A stretch of 43,788 nucleotides of DNA from positions 1 through 43,788 of the forward strand of contig JAUXIJ010000021.1 of assembly GCA_030621085.1 (NCBI GenBank). Direction: 5' to 3'. This document shows positions 9,017 to 17,990 of the stretch, piece by piece. The first letter of the stretch is position 1; each line of letters opens with the position of its first letter. The notes below the pieces were generated by a model that ran no database searches, was not told where the DNA came from, and saw only the letters and a program-made list of their open reading frames with translations. This stretch comes from Candidatus Cloacimonadota bacterium. Its GTDB lineage: Bacteria; Cloacimonadota; Cloacimonadia; Cloacimonadales; TCS61. Position numbers and translations under genes: made by a program.

Positions 9017-9469
9017 ATGAAACTTAATAATATCGAACGTCCTCAAAATATAAAGAATAAAAAAAGACTCGGGAAAGGTGAAGGTTCCGGATTTGGTAAA
9101 CAAGCCGGTAAGGGTCACAAAGGGCAGAAATCCCGTTCCGGCGGGAATATTCCAGCCTGGTTCGAAGGTGGCCAGATGCCTTTGCAGAGACGTGTTCCCA
9201 AAAGAGGATTCACTAATATTTTCCGTAAGGAATTTAGAATTGTTAACCTGAAAGCACTACAAAAGCAGGAAGGCACGAGCTTTGATATAGCAAAACTCGA
9301 AAATCTAAACCTGATAAGAAAAGCCAGAGCCAACGAAAAAGCTCCTGTAAAGATCCTGGCAGATGGTGCTGAAGAATTTAATAAAAAAGTAAATATCAAA
9401 GCAAACGCTTTTTCAAAAGCTGCTAAAGAAATAATTGAGAAAGCAGGCGGTAAAGCGGAGGTAGTGTAA
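9017..9469 (+). CDS. rplO: 50S ribosomal protein L15
   Basis: A 150-residue L15, a late assembly protein. The Gly/Lys-rich N-terminus (GKGEGSGFGKQAGKGHKGQKSR, about residues 18-40) and the FEGGQMPLQRRVPKRGF block are family signatures; the C-terminal globular half ends in KAAKEIIEKAGGKAEVV. ATG follows AAGGAGAAAC. The stop is one base from the secY start. Confidence 0.96.
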   Translation: MKLNNIERPQNIKNKKRLGKGEGSGFGKQAGKGHKGQKSRSGGNIPAWFEGGQMPLQRRVPKRGFTNIFRKEFRIVNLKALQKQEGTSFDIAKLENLNLIRKARANEKAPVKILADGAEEFNKKVNIKANAFSKAAKEIIEKAGGKAEVV

Positions 9470-9470
9470 A

Positions 9471-10781
9471 GTGTGGCAGAGTATCAGTAATATTTTTAAA
9501 ATTCCAGACCTTAAAAAGAAGATACTGTTTACTGCTATGATTCTGGCAATTTACAGGTTAGGAAGTTTTATTCCGATTCCCGGGATCAATGCTCAAGCCC
9601 TTAAACAGTTTCTGGAAAGCGCAAGCAGTTCGGGTGGAAACCTGTTTGGAATGTTCGACCTTTTTGTGGGTGGTAACCTCGGACGTGCTTCAGTATTTGC
9701 TCTTGGAATTATGCCTTACATTACCACTTCCATTGTTATCCAATTGCTTGGTGGTGTAATTCCCTTCTTTGAAAGATTGAAAAAAGAAGGCGCTGAAGGA
9801 CAGAAAAAAATAGCTCAGTACACTCGATATGGAACAGTGTTCATTGCTTCTTTCAATGCAATCGGTATCAGTATGTTCCTGCAAAGCGGAGTAGAAGGAG
9901 CTGTTCCCAATCCTGGTTTTTTATTTATTTTCACCAGCGTACTTACCATGGTTACCGGTGTGATGTTCATCATGTGGCTTGGAGAGCAGATAACAGAACA
10001 CGGAATAGGAAACGGTATTTCACTTATCATTTTTGCCGGTATTATTGCTCGTTATCCACAGGGCTTTTACCAGATGTTTGAAATGGTTCAAGTGGGTGCT
10101 ATGGATATTTTCATGGCTGTTGCTGTTATTATTGTAATGATCGGTGTTACTGCTTCTGTGGTTCTGGTTACCGAAGGTATACGAAAAATACCTGTGCAAT
10201 ATGCTAAAAGAATTGTAGGAAGAAAAGTTTATGGCGGTCAGAGTACACACATACCACTAAAGGTTAATACAGCCGGTGTTATTCCTATTATTTTTGCTCA
10301 GTCTGTGATCATGTTCCCCAGAACGATAGCCACTTTCTTTAAAGATAGCGATTTTATGAACAGCATTATAGATCTGCTTTCTCCCGGTGCTTTTCTGTAT
10401 ACGTTAATATATGTAGGACTCATTGTTTTCTTTGCTTATTTCTACACAGCTATGGTACTTAATCCCATTGAAATGGCAGAGAATATGAAAAAATATGGTG
10501 GATTTATTCCCGGCAGAAAACCAGGGAAAAGGACATCCGACTATATAAATTCCGTATTGGTAAGGATTACATTACCAGGTGCAATATTTTTTGCCTTTGT
10601 GGCTGTAATGCCTGAATTTATGTCTAAATGGGCAAATCTTCCTTTCTACTTTGGTGGTACCGGACTCATTATTATCGTTGGTGTAGCACTGGATACTCTT
10701 CAGCAAATCGAATCACATCTTGTTATGCGCCATTATGAAGGATTTATGAAAAAAGGAAAACTTCGTGGTCGCAGAGGTTAG
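9471..10781 (+). CDS. secY: Protein translocase subunit SecY
   Basis: The 436-residue central pore of the Sec translocon in the inner membrane. About ten hydrophobic segments are visible, with family blocks RLGSFIPIPGI (TM1 end/plug), GIMPYITTSIVIQLL, KIAQYTRYGT, GISLIIFAGII, RKIPVQYAKR, HIPLKVNTAGVIPIIFA and NPIEMAENMKKYGGFIPG, plus the cytosolic loop before TM10. The start is GTG at 9471 with GGAGG at about 9457-9461 inside rplO. It is followed by map with no adk between. Confidence 0.97.
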   Translation: MWQSISNIFKIPDLKKKILFTAMILAIYRLGSFIPIPGINAQALKQFLESASSSGGNLFGMFDLFVGGNLGRASVFALGIMPYITTSIVIQLLGGVIPFFERLKKEGAEGQKKIAQYTRYGTVFIASFNAIGISMFLQSGVEGAVPNPGFLFIFTSVLTMVTGVMFIMWLGEQITEHGIGNGISLIIFAGIIARYPQGFYQMFEMVQVGAMDIFMAVAVIIVMIGVTASVVLVTEGIRKIPVQYAKRIVGRKVYGGQSTHIPLKVNTAGVIPIIFAQSVIMFPRTIATFFKDSDFMNSIIDLLSPGAFLYTLIYVGLIVFFAYFYTAMVLNPIEMAENMKKYGGFIPGRKPGKRTSDYINSVLVRITLPGAIFFAFVAVMPEFMSKWANLPFYFGGTGLIIIVGVALDTLQQIESHLVMRHYEGFMKKGKLRGRRG

Positions 10782-10818
10782 TTCTTTTTAAAAAACATAG
10801 AGTGAAAAAAGAAATAGT

Positions 10819-11577
10819 ATGATTACAATAAAGAACAACAAAGAAATTGCAAAAATGCGCGAAAGTAATCGCATTGTAGCTTTACTGCTTCATAAATTGG
10901 AAAGCATTATTAAACCTGGTATTAGCACTTGGGAACTGGATCAATTTTCTGATGATCTTATTCGTTCCGAGGATGGGAAACCAGCCTTCAAAGGTTATAT
11001 GGTTTTTGGTCTGGAGCCGTTCCCTGCTGCTATTTGTACTTCGGTGAATTCTTGCATTGTGCATGGTATTCCTTCTCGCAAGCACGTCTTGCAGGAAGGC
11101 GATATCATTGGTATCGATGTGGGAGTTTATAAGAATGGTTTCTATGGTGATGCCGCCCGTACTTATCGTGTGGGTAAAATTGCCAAAGAAACAGAGCGAT
11201 TGCTTCATGTTACACAGGAAGCACTTGACAGGGGAGTTTCCCAGGCAAGACATGGCGCACGCGTGGGAGACATTTCTTACGCTATTGGGTCTTATGTGAA
11301 AGAGCAGGGTTATTTCGTGGCAGATAACCTAACCGGTCACGGTATAGGTGCCAGCCTGCATGAAGATCCCTTGATTCCTAATTTTGGCGTGAAAGGAAAA
11401 GGACCAAGATTGAAAAAAGGAATGACCCTGGCAATTGAACCCATGGTGAATATCGGAACCAACCAGGTAATAGAAAATGGTTGGGAGTTTTTTGTGGCAG
11501 ATAGAACGTTATCTGCACATTATGAAAACACGATCTTAATTACGGATGGTGAGCCGGAAATCTTATCCGTTTATTAA
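10819..11577 (+). CDS. map: Methionine aminopeptidase, type I
   Basis: A 252-residue type I MetAP, removing N-terminal Met from nascent proteins in the cytosol. The pita-bread-fold metal ligands are visible as Asp in IGIDVGVYKNGFYGD, Asp in GDAARTY, His in NLTGHGIGASLHE, Glu in LAIEPMVNIG and Glu in HYENTILIT. VHGIPS carries the conserved substrate-binding histidine. No N-terminal zinc-finger or SH3-binding extension is present. The gap of 37 bases after secY shows no terminator. Confidence 0.96.
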   Translation: MITIKNNKEIAKMRESNRIVALLLHKLESIIKPGISTWELDQFSDDLIRSEDGKPAFKGYMVFGLEPFPAAICTSVNSCIVHGIPSRKHVLQEGDIIGIDVGVYKNGFYGDAARTYRVGKIAKETERLLHVTQEALDRGVSQARHGARVGDISYAIGSYVKEQGYFVADNLTGHGIGASLHEDPLIPNFGVKGKGPRLKKGMTLAIEPMVNIGTNQVIENGWEFFVADRTLSAHYENTILITDGEPEILSVY

Positions 11578-11592
11578 AAAAGAGAGTAATTA

Positions 11593-11811
11593 ATGGCAAA
11601 AGAAGGTGTAATTGAAGTTGAAGGTGTTGTTAAGGAAGCACTGCCGAACACCACGTTCAGAGTAGAACTGGAAAACGGGCATGAAATACTTGCTCACAGT
11701 TCGGGCAAGATGAGATTACACTACATCAGAATTTTACCCGGCGATAAAGTTAAGGTTGAATTATCTCCCTACGATTTGAACAGGGGAAGAATAGTTTATC
11801 GATATAAATAG
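11593..11811 (+). CDS. infA: Translation initiation factor IF-1
   Basis: A 72-residue, single OB-fold IF-1 that binds the A site of the 30S subunit. [39 protein letters not shown] and [17 protein letters not shown] are typical, and the length is exactly the family norm. It lies between map and rpmJ as in many bacteria. Confidence 0.97.
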   Translation: MAKEGVIEVEGVVKEALPNTTFRVELENGHEILAHSSGKMRLHYIRILPGDKVKVELSPYDLNRGRIVYRYK

Positions 11812-11819
11812 GAGATATA

Positions 11820-11936
11820 ATGAAAGTTAGAGCATCAGTTAAGAAGATGTGCAAAGATTGCAAAATAATCAAAAGAAACGGCGTTATTAGAGTTATTTGC
11901 TCAAGTAACCCCAAACATAAACAACGTCAAGGTTAG
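11820..11936 (+). CDS. rpmJ: 50S ribosomal protein L36, zinc-binding type
   Basis: A 38-codon gene, [20 protein letters not shown] followed by [18 protein letters not shown], ending TAG at 11934-11936. Cys11, Cys14, Cys27 and His33 form the zinc ribbon of the C+ class. GGAG (AGGAGATATA) at 11811-11814 precedes the ATG at 11820. It starts 8 bases after infA and ends 17 bases before rpsM. Confidence 0.96.
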   Translation: MKVRASVKKMCKDCKIIKRNGVIRVICSSNPKHKQRQG

Positions 11937-11953
11937 CTAAAGGAGGATTTAAC

Positions 11954-12325
11954 TTGGCACATATAGCAGGAATCGAATTACCAAAAGACAAAAGAATTAT
12001 TATAGGACTTACCTATATCTATGGAATTGGCAAGAATATTGCCAGTCAGATACTGGCTTCCGCCAACGTAGATGAAAATAGAAAAGTGAAAGATCTTTCC
12101 CTGAAAGAAGAAAAAGCTATTAGAGAGATCATTCAGAACGATTACATGGTAGAAGGAGAATTAAGAACCCAGAAAGCCATGGATATAAAACGCCTGATGG
12201 AAATTGGCTGTTACCGTGGTATACGACATAAGAGAAGTATGCCGGTTCGTGGTCAGCGTACCCATACCAATGCCAGAACTCGAAGAGGACGTCGTCGTTC
12301 TGTGGTTGGTGGCAAGAAGAAGTAA
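11954..12325 (+). CDS. rpsM: 30S ribosomal protein S13
   Basis: A 123-residue S13 of the 30S head, contacting P-site tRNA and L5. AHIAGIELPKDKRIIIGLTYIYGIG, EGELRTQKAMDIKRLMEIGCYRGIRH and the basic tail RGQRTHTNARTRRG are diagnostic. The start is TTG at 11954 with AGGAGG at 11941-11946. It is the first gene of the alpha-operon section. Confidence 0.96.
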   Translation: MAHIAGIELPKDKRIIIGLTYIYGIGKNIASQILASANVDENRKVKDLSLKEEKAIREIIQNDYMVEGELRTQKAMDIKRLMEIGCYRGIRHKRSMPVRGQRTHTNARTRRGRRRSVVGGKKK

Positions 12326-12337
12326 GGGAGATAAACA

Positions 12338-12739
12338 GTGGCAACAAAAACAGTAAAAACTACCACTAGAAAGAAGAAAAAAGTAAGACTTACATTCAAC
12401 GAAGGTATAGCCCATATTCATTCCAGTTTCAACAATACGATCGTTTCTCTTACAGATAAAGCAGGAAATATGTTAACCTGGTCGAGTGGTGGAAAGATCG
12501 GTTATAAAGGTTCTAAGAAAAGCACTCCTTTTGCAGCTCAGTTAGCAGCAGAAGAAGTTGCAAAAAAAGCCATTGAAATGGGTATCAACAAAGTAAAGGT
12601 TTTGGTGAAAGGACCCGGTGGTGGTAGAGAATCTGCTATCAGATCGTTGGATGCTAATGGACTTCAGATAACTATGATAACCGATACCACACCAATTCCG
12701 CATAATGGATGCAGACCAAGAAAAACTAGGAGAATTTAA
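12338..12739 (+). CDS. rpsK: 30S ribosomal protein S11
   Basis: A 133-residue S11 of the 30S platform near the E-site codon. [40 protein letters not shown] and the C-terminal [17 protein letters not shown] block are typical. The first 15 residues ([15 protein letters not shown]) are a basic extension common in the family. The start is GTG at 12338. Confidence 0.96.
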   Translation: MATKTVKTTTRKKKKVRLTFNEGIAHIHSSFNNTIVSLTDKAGNMLTWSSGGKIGYKGSKKSTPFAAQLAAEEVAKKAIEMGINKVKVLVKGPGGGRESAIRSLDANGLQITMITDTTPIPHNGCRPRKTRRI

Positions 12740-12744
12740 GGATT

Positions 12745-13380
12745 ATGGCAAGATATACCGGACCATCATGTAGATTATGTAGAAGAGAAGGAACCAAACT
12801 TTTTCTAAAAGGTGCACGCTGTAATTCAGAAAAATGTGCTTTCGAAAGACGTCCCTTCATTCCTGGCGATCATGGCAGTGCTCGAGGTTTTCGTAAAAGA
12901 CTCAGCGATTATGGTGTCCACTTGCGTGAAAAACAGAAAGTACGCCGCATTTATGGTATTCTGGAAAAACAGTTCAGGAAATACTTCAAAATGGCTGCAA
13001 AGAAATCTGGAGTTACAGGTGAGAACCTGCTTCAGTTTCTGGAAACACGCCTGGATAATGTGGTTTACCGCATGGGATTCGCCCCTTCCAGAAAATCATC
13101 CCGACAGATAATCCGTCATGGACATATCAGAGTAAATGGAAGAAAAGTAAATATTCCTTCATTTCTGGTACGCCCTGAAGATGAGATCGAGATCAAAGAA
13201 AAAAGTAGACAGTTACCTATAATCCAGGAGGCTATCGAAGCCACTACTGAAGTTGGCAGTATCGAATGGCTTGAAGTGGAAAAAGATAATTTCAAAGGAA
13301 AGATCCTCAGTATTCCAACCAGGGAACAGATCCCGTTGGATGTTGATGAGCGTCTTATTGTTGAGTACTATTCCAAGTAG
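12745..13380 (+). CDS. rpsD: 30S ribosomal protein S4, zinc-binding type
   Basis: A 211-residue S4, a primary 16S rRNA binder and assembly initiator. The N-terminal zinc knot is the C+ type: CRLC followed by CNSEKC (Cys9, Cys12, Cys26, Cys31). The S4 RNA-binding domain is at about residues 100-160 ([31 protein letters not shown]). It begins 5 bases after rpsK and ends 18 bases before rpoA. Confidence 0.96.
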   Translation: MARYTGPSCRLCRREGTKLFLKGARCNSEKCAFERRPFIPGDHGSARGFRKRLSDYGVHLREKQKVRRIYGILEKQFRKYFKMAAKKSGVTGENLLQFLETRLDNVVYRMGFAPSRKSSRQIIRHGHIRVNGRKVNIPSFLVRPEDEIEIKEKSRQLPIIQEAIEATTEVGSIEWLEVEKDNFKGKILSIPTREQIPLDVDERLIVEYYSK

Positions 13381-13398
13381 AAAAACAGGAGTAATTTT

Positions 13399-14409
13399 AT
13401 GATGTTCCTTGAACCCTTACAATTGCCGGAACAAGTTAAGGTTGATGAAAAAACCTATAGCCCGACTTACGGCAAATTCGAGATCGGGCCACTGGAAGCA
13501 GGATTTGCCACTACTATTGGTAATACATTACGACGTGTCCTTACGTCCTCTATTCAGGGGACAGCTATACGCTTTGTAAAAATAGAAGGACTTCATCATG
13601 AATTTGCACCCATTCCCGGTGGAAATTCCGATTTTATCGATGTTATCCTGAGATTGAAAAAAACGGTTCTGAAATCTGAAACTGTAAACGAAGAAAAACT
13701 GGTTTTAGAACATAAAGGTATTGGACCTGTTACCGCTGGTGAGATCCAGGAAACGGTAGATGTTAAGATTATTAACAAAGACCTTGTATTATTGGAAATG
13801 ACTGAAGATGTCGAATTTAAAATGGAGATCTGGGTTGGTATCGGGCGTGGTTACGTTTCAGCAGATCAGCACAGTATGGAAGAAAAACCGGTAGGTGTTA
13901 TTCCCATCGATTCTATCTATTCTCCTGTTGTTAAGGTAAACTTTGAAGCAGGACAACAGCGAGTGGGCGAACGTATCGACTACGATAAGCTGATAATGGA
14001 AATTACTACCGATGGTAGCATCGATCCCAAAGATTCTCTCTATCTAGCCGCTAAGATATTGCGTGATCTCTATGATAGATTGGTTCTATTTGAAACCGAA
14101 CCTGAATATATCGAAGAAGTAGAGATGGATCCGGAACTGGAAAGAATGGAAAAGATATTAGATACCACCGTGAACGAACTGGAACTTTCAGTTCGCTGCA
14201 GCAATTGTCTTTCTGCCGCCAAGATAGATTCCATTGGTGAATTGGTAGGGAAAAATGAGAACGAAATGTTGAAATATCGAAATTTCGGTAAGAAATCTCT
14301 GGAAGAAATAAATGCTCTGCTGGATAAATACGCTCTTTCTCTTGGTATGGATGTAAAAGGTATTCGTAAAAAGATAGATGATGCCAAGGGTAAAGTAACT
14401 ATCAAATAA
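13399..14409 (+). CDS. rpoA: DNA-directed RNA polymerase subunit alpha
   Basis: A 336-residue alpha subunit that dimerises to scaffold beta and beta'. The N-terminal domain (about residues 15-240) shows KFEIGPLEAGFATTIGNTLRR and the end of the dimerisation domain; the C-terminal domain (about 265-325) shows LELSVRCSNCLSAAKIDSIGEL and FGKKSLEEINALL, the DNA/activator-binding helix-hairpin-helix. Two adjacent ATG codons exist; GGAG lies 8 bases upstream of the first. It sits between rpsD and rplQ as usual. Confidence 0.97.
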   Translation: MMFLEPLQLPEQVKVDEKTYSPTYGKFEIGPLEAGFATTIGNTLRRVLTSSIQGTAIRFVKIEGLHHEFAPIPGGNSDFIDVILRLKKTVLKSETVNEEKLVLEHKGIGPVTAGEIQETVDVKIINKDLVLLEMTEDVEFKMEIWVGIGRGYVSADQHSMEEKPVGVIPIDSIYSPVVKVNFEAGQQRVGERIDYDKLIMEITTDGSIDPKDSLYLAAKILRDLYDRLVLFETEPEYIEEVEMDPELERMEKILDTTVNELELSVRCSNCLSAAKIDSIGELVGKNENEMLKYRNFGKKSLEEINALLDKYALSLGMDVKGIRKKIDDAKGKVTIK

Positions 14410-14422
14410 AAAGGATTGTTTT

Positions 14423-14833
14423 ATGAGACATAAAGTAAGAGGAAAAAAATTCGGAAGAGAAAGAGATCACAGAAGATTATTAATGAGAAACCTGGTTTCT
14501 TCCCTGGTGGAACATGGTCGCATAAACACTACGCAAACCAAAGCCAAAGAGCTGAGAAGTCTGGCAGAAAGATTGATAACCTACGGTAAAAAAGATACTG
14601 TTCACCATCGCCGGCTGGCTTATAAAGTTTTGCAGAACCGTGATCTGGTGAAAAAGGTTTTTGATGAACTGGCTCCCCATTATCAGAGTACCGAAGGTGG
14701 TTATACCCGCGTTCTCAAGAACGGCTATCGCAAAGGTGACAGCGCTCCCATGGCTATCATCGAGTTCGTACAAAAAGAGGAAACCCTTGAAAAAAAGGAA
14801 AAGAAAATAAAAACAAAAGACCTTACCAAATAA
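14423..14833 (+). CDS. rplQ: 50S ribosomal protein L17
   Basis: A 136-residue L17, part of the tunnel-exit ring. MRHKVRGKKFGRERDHRRLLMRNLVSSL, INTTQTKAKELRSLAERLITYGK and the end YTRVLKNGYRKGDSAPMAIIEFV are family blocks. A Lys/Glu-rich tail of about 22 residues follows the core. It is the last gene of the superoperon; a terminator hairpin starts 24 bases after the stop. Confidence 0.97.
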   Translation: MRHKVRGKKFGRERDHRRLLMRNLVSSLVEHGRINTTQTKAKELRSLAERLITYGKKDTVHHRRLAYKVLQNRDLVKKVFDELAPHYQSTEGGYTRVLKNGYRKGDSAPMAIIEFVQKEETLEKKEKKIKTKDLTK

Positions 14834-14857
14834 TTAATAATTAGGAATTAATAGTTA

Positions 14858-14890
14858 AACAGGCTGCCAAAGATAGCAGCCTGTTTTTTT
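14858..14890 (+). terminator. Intrinsic terminator of the ribosomal superoperon
   Basis: Perfect 10-bp stem AACAGGCTGC (14858-14867) with GCAGCCTGTT (14876-14885), an 8-base loop, then a T run to 14890. It is the only clear terminator after tuf. Bases 14891-15029 hold no gene I can support. Confidence 0.93.
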
Positions 14891-15029
14891 ATTTTAAGAT
14901 ATATTGCTGGTTCAATCTGGCAGTTGACTGATTAACCTAAATGTTTGATTCAGATTACATTTATCCACCTTTTAATCATCTTTGGTGATTTAGCGGAAAC
15001 CTGAACCAGTGATACAAGATTCATTCCAA

Positions 15030-15422
15030 TTAGTTACCCACATCCTCAACTGTATAACCATCATCATTTATGCGTACCAAAATATTTGTATTTGGCAGGA
15101 TAATGCCTATATACATTTCTTCACTGTTTTGCAGATAACTGCCATCATAATCACCATAACAAATGGGTATATTACCTGAAGGTTCTGGTGGTAACTGAAA
15201 TTCAAATCGTTGAGATATTTCTCCCTCAGCAAGTACGCTGATCTGTTGAATATCTTCTATACCTACCATAGAAATAACCAATTCTGTTACATCAAATGAA
15301 CTATTATTAGCTATTGCTATATAAAAAGAAGTGTAGTTATCTTTAACTTCAGTACTTTTGCTACAACCTATAAGCAGAAGTAAACAAAATAAGGCAGGAA
15401 ATACAACTAATTTCTTTTTCAT
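15030..15422 (-). CDS. Small predicted lipoprotein of unknown function
   Basis: About 130 residues. MKKKLVVFPALFCLLLLIGC is a lipoprotein signal with lipobox LIGC, so the mature protein is probably lipid-anchored at Cys20. The remainder (FYIAIANNSSFDVTELVISM, then IPICYGDYDGSYLQNSEEMY) looks beta-rich; I recognise no family. The frame opens at an ATG at 15428, but GGGAG (15433-15429) abuts that codon, so the ATG at 15422, 6 bases away, is the better start. It diverges from mgtE. Confidence 0.7.
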   Translation of the reverse strand: MKKKLVVFPALFCLLLLIGCSKSTEVKDNYTSFYIAIANNSSFDVTELVISMVGIEDIQQISVLAEGEISQRFEFQLPPEPSGNIPICYGDYDGSYLQNSEEMYIGIILPNTNILVRINDDGYTVEDVGN

Positions 15423-15540
15423 CTTCATCTCCCGTAAAACTTATTGTTAAAAAATTGACGATCACTAATCTTTACCAAAACATAGATTGAAAAATCTTTT
15501 ATTTGTGTCAAAGAATTTTTAAATATGATATTGAGAATGT

Positions 15541-15564
15541 GTAGGGACAGTTCATCGAACTGCC
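15541..15564. repeat. Short inverted repeat beginning GTAGGGACAG
   Basis: GTAGGGACAG then a dyad CAGTTC-ATC-GAACTG (15548-15562), continued by CC that can pair with the GG at 15545-15546 across a bulged A. The GTAGGGACAG half, inverted, recurs at 41831-41840. It lies in the 218-base gap between the lipoprotein and mgtE, which shows nothing else I can name. Confidence 0.5.
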
Positions 15565-15646
15565 TGAAAACTAAATAGCAAATAAAAATTATAGACAAAA
15601 AAGTACAAATCAAGAATTTAAATAGCAAATATATTGGGAGCAGCTT

Positions 15647-16981
15647 ATGTTGAAGATGACGATAGAACAGATAATAAAATATTTTGAGAACAACCGCCAG
15701 GAAGAATTGCGGGATAAAATGAATAAATCGCACCCTGCCGATTCTGCTCAGATCATCAACGAACTGCCTTCCGAATACCAACTTTCCGCCTTCTCACTTC
15801 TGAATACGGAAAACGCTTCCGATGTTATACATGACCTGCATGATGAATTGCGCGAAGAGATATTGGAAACCATTCAGCAGCCACGTCTTGTAAAGATAAT
15901 GGACGAAATGGATTCAGATGATGCAACCGATATTGCCGCTGAACTGGATGAAGAACAATTGAAAGACGTCCTGGAAAAAATAGATAAAGAAGACTCCGAA
16001 GAGATCAAGCAATTATTGGTTTACGATGAAGAGAGCGCCGGCGGCTTGATGCAGAAAGAGATCATCGCTGTAAATGCCGATATGAAACGCGATGAAATGA
16101 TCGAATATATTCGAAAGAGTCATGAAGAAGTAGAAAATATCCATTATGTATTCGTGGTAGATGATAAAAATATACTATTGGGTATTATCGAAATATCTCG
16201 CCTGCTATTAGCCAAACCGCAGAGAGAAGCCCGGGATATCATGGATAAAAATGTTATCTCCGTACCGGTAGATATGGACCAGGAACAAGTGGCGCACATG
16301 TTCCGTAAATACGATATCTACATCCTGCCTGTGGTGGACAAAGCAAATCAATTGTTAGGTCGTATCACAGTGGACGACATCATTGATGTTATTGACGATG
16401 AAGCTTCGGAAGACGTGTATAAAATGGTGGGTCTGGAAAATGAAGACAGGGTGTTCACCAGTCCGCTCAGTTCGGTGCGTAAAAGACTTCCCTGGCTTAC
16501 TTTGAATCTTTTTACAGCACTTCTTGTTTCCAGTGTGGTTGGTATTTTCGAAAGTACTATAAAACAACTTTCATTCCTGGCAGTACTTATGCCTATCGTT
16601 GCTGGATTGGGAGGTAATTCCGGTACACAAACCCTTACTGTGATCACCCGTGGTATCGCCTTGGGGGAACTGACTCTACATAATACTTTCAAAGCTATTT
16701 TAAAGGAAATCTCAGTAGGAATCATCAATGGAATATTAATCGGTTCTGTAGCAATGCTATTGGCATATCTTTTTAAAGGTAACATTTTGCTGGGTGTAGT
16801 GCTGGCTGCTGCTATGATCTGTAATATGTTCATTGCAGGATTGGTGGGCTCACTTATTCCGGTTATTATGAAAACGCTCAAGTTCGATCCTGCTCTTGCC
16901 TCCAGTGTAATCATTACTATGCTTACCGATATAGGTGGTTTTGCTTCTTTCCTGGGTCTGGCAACTCTCATGTTGTTGTAA
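15647..16981 (+). CDS. mgtE: Magnesium transporter MgtE
   Basis: A 444-residue MgtE-type Mg2+ channel of the inner membrane. Order: a cytosolic MgtE_N domain of acidic helices (about residues 15-125, many Asp/Glu that in characterised members sense Mg2+), two CBS domains (about 128-255, MQKEIIAVNADMKRDEMIEY and DIMDKNVISVPVDMDQEQ), a plug helix, then about five membrane segments (about 280-444). The pore signatures PIVAGLGGNSGTQTLTVITRG and the last-helix Asp in MLTDIGGF are present. ATG at 15647 follows GGGAG at 15634-15638. The upstream gap does not look like an M-box, so control is probably at the protein level. Confidence 0.95.
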   Translation: MLKMTIEQIIKYFENNRQEELRDKMNKSHPADSAQIINELPSEYQLSAFSLLNTENASDVIHDLHDELREEILETIQQPRLVKIMDEMDSDDATDIAAELDEEQLKDVLEKIDKEDSEEIKQLLVYDEESAGGLMQKEIIAVNADMKRDEMIEYIRKSHEEVENIHYVFVVDDKNILLGIIEISRLLLAKPQREARDIMDKNVISVPVDMDQEQVAHMFRKYDIYILPVVDKANQLLGRITVDDIIDVIDDEASEDVYKMVGLENEDRVFTSPLSSVRKRLPWLTLNLFTALLVSSVVGIFESTIKQLSFLAVLMPIVAGLGGNSGTQTLTVITRGIALGELTLHNTFKAILKEISVGIINGILIGSVAMLLAYLFKGNILLGVVLAAAMICNMFIAGLVGSLIPVIMKTLKFDPALASSVIITMLTDIGGFASFLGLATLMLL

Positions 16982-17016
16982 GAAGGATGGATTTACAGGT
17001 TAGAATAAATTATATG

Positions 17017-17415
17017 TTATTCTGGAAATTTCTTAAACTTTTCATATAGGTCTTTGGGAAGTCGAACTGGTTTTCCATCTTTTACAAAAGCACCTTTCAC
17101 AATTGCTGTATTACATAGTTCTTCCTGTGCATTGTAAATCTCTTGGATCCAGATAGAAGTAAGTCTATTCATAGAGTCGATGCGGGATTTGATGGTAATA
17201 GTGCTTTCCAGTGGGAGACCTTTTACAAAGTTGATTTCAATATTGGTGAGATAAATATGAAAGCCAATATCAGTTAATTTACGAATTGGTATGTTCATTT
17301 GTTCCAGAGCATCTGCCCGTGCTTCTTCATACAGGTGCAGATAATTTGCATTATTCAAGTGACCATAAATATCGCATTCATAACCAAAGATCTTTCTTTT
17401 ATATTCCAATATCAT
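17017..17415 (-). CDS. Acyl-CoA thioesterase, 4HBT hotdog family (YbgC/FadM-like)
   Basis: A 132-residue single hotdog domain. The catalytic-loop motif is DIYGHLNNANYLHLYEEAR (Asp near residue 15, then G-H-x-N-N), typical of the 4-hydroxybenzoyl-CoA thioesterase group that hydrolyses acyl-CoA. The substrate cannot be told from sequence; no Tol-Pal genes are nearby to argue for the YbgC role. GGAGAG precedes the ATG. It converges with mgtE across only 35 bases, which hold a weak AT-rich dyad (17002-17023). Confidence 0.85.
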   Translation of the reverse strand: MILEYKRKIFGYECDIYGHLNNANYLHLYEEARADALEQMNIPIRKLTDIGFHIYLTNIEINFVKGLPLESTITIKSRIDSMNRLTSIWIQEIYNAQEELCNTAIVKGAFVKDGKPVRLPKDLYEKFKKFPE

Positions 17416-17521
17416 TTTCTCTCCGCTTCCATTTTATTTCTTATCCGGAATATCTGAAAAGGATTTTTCAGTTTTTTACGTTGGCTGTCAATAAAATTAA
17501 TCGGCTTCAGGCACAAATAAT

Positions 17522-17551
17522 TTGACACGAGAAATCAATTTGATTTATGAA
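17522..17551 (+). promoter_or_regulatory. Candidate sigma-70-type promoter for the coiled-coil gene
   Basis: TTGACA at 17522-17527 and TATGAA at 17546-17551 (18-base spacer; TTATGA gives 17). It lies just upstream of the AAGGAGG site at 17565-17571. Assigned by consensus only. Confidence 0.4.
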
Positions 17552-17575
17552 GAACCCAAAGAGAAAGGAGGAATG

Positions 17576-17983
17576 ATGAAAAGAGGGATATTAATATTAT
17601 TGATACTGAGCATTTCAATTTGCCTGATAGCCCAGCAAAATGAACAGTTAACAAAGAAGAAGAAGGGCGTAATAGTTAAAAAGAAAATGGATTATGAAGC
17701 GGAATATCACAAGATGAAAGAGCAGAAAGATGCATTGCACGTAGCTTATACAACTCTTAAAGAAGAGCATGAAAAATTGCGAAATGAAAAGAAAAAGATA
17801 CATATTCAATTTGAAGGATCACAGAGTAGACATAAAACTAAAGATAAAAAGATAACAGAATTGATGTCTGAAAATCAACATCTGAAAAAGGAAAACGCCA
17901 GGCTGAGGGAAGAATTAAAAAAATATAAACCTAAGAAGATGATAATTGCTCCTAATAAAGATAAGAAAGTAGAACAAAAATAA
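17576..17983 (+). CDS. Secreted coiled-coil protein, unknown function
   Basis: About 135 residues. A signal peptide (MKRGILILLILSISICLIAQ) is followed by a very charged, Lys/Glu-rich region with heptad spacing from about residue 40 to 115 (YHKMKEQKDALHVAYTTLKE, then LMSENQHLKKENARLREELK), so an exported helical coiled coil. There is no lipobox (Ile precedes Cys). The frame opens upstream at a TTG at 17522, but AAGGAGG at 17565-17571 and the signal peptide fix the start at the ATG at 17576 (17573 is an adjacent alternative). An intrinsic terminator follows directly. I recognise no family. Confidence 0.75.
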   Translation: MKRGILILLILSISICLIAQQNEQLTKKKKGVIVKKKMDYEAEYHKMKEQKDALHVAYTTLKEEHEKLRNEKKKIHIQFEGSQSRHKTKDKKITELMSENQHLKKENARLREELKKYKPKKMIIAPNKDKKVEQK

Positions 17984-17990
17984 TATGCGG

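Noticed and set aside
8507..9118. Long antisense open frames opposite rpmD (and likewise opposite rpsA)
   Set aside because: They mirror the Lys-rich codons of the sense strand and read as Phe/Cys-rich or Val/Phe-rich low complexity, with no ribosome binding site.
10782..10818. Missing or degenerate adk between secY and map
   Set aside because: The 37-base gap holds no remnant; adk is often encoded elsewhere in bacteria.
14905..15010. tRNA-like or structured RNA after the ribosomal operon (CTGGTTCA ... TGAACCAG, GTTCAATC)
   Set aside because: An 8-bp inverted repeat 88 bases apart and a T-loop-like word do not form a cloverleaf; no anticodon arm could be drawn.
15429..15646. M-box magnesium riboswitch upstream of mgtE
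   Set aside because: The 218-base gap has none of the M-box conserved stems that I can recognise, only a short dyad; no plausible terminator or antiterminator pair.
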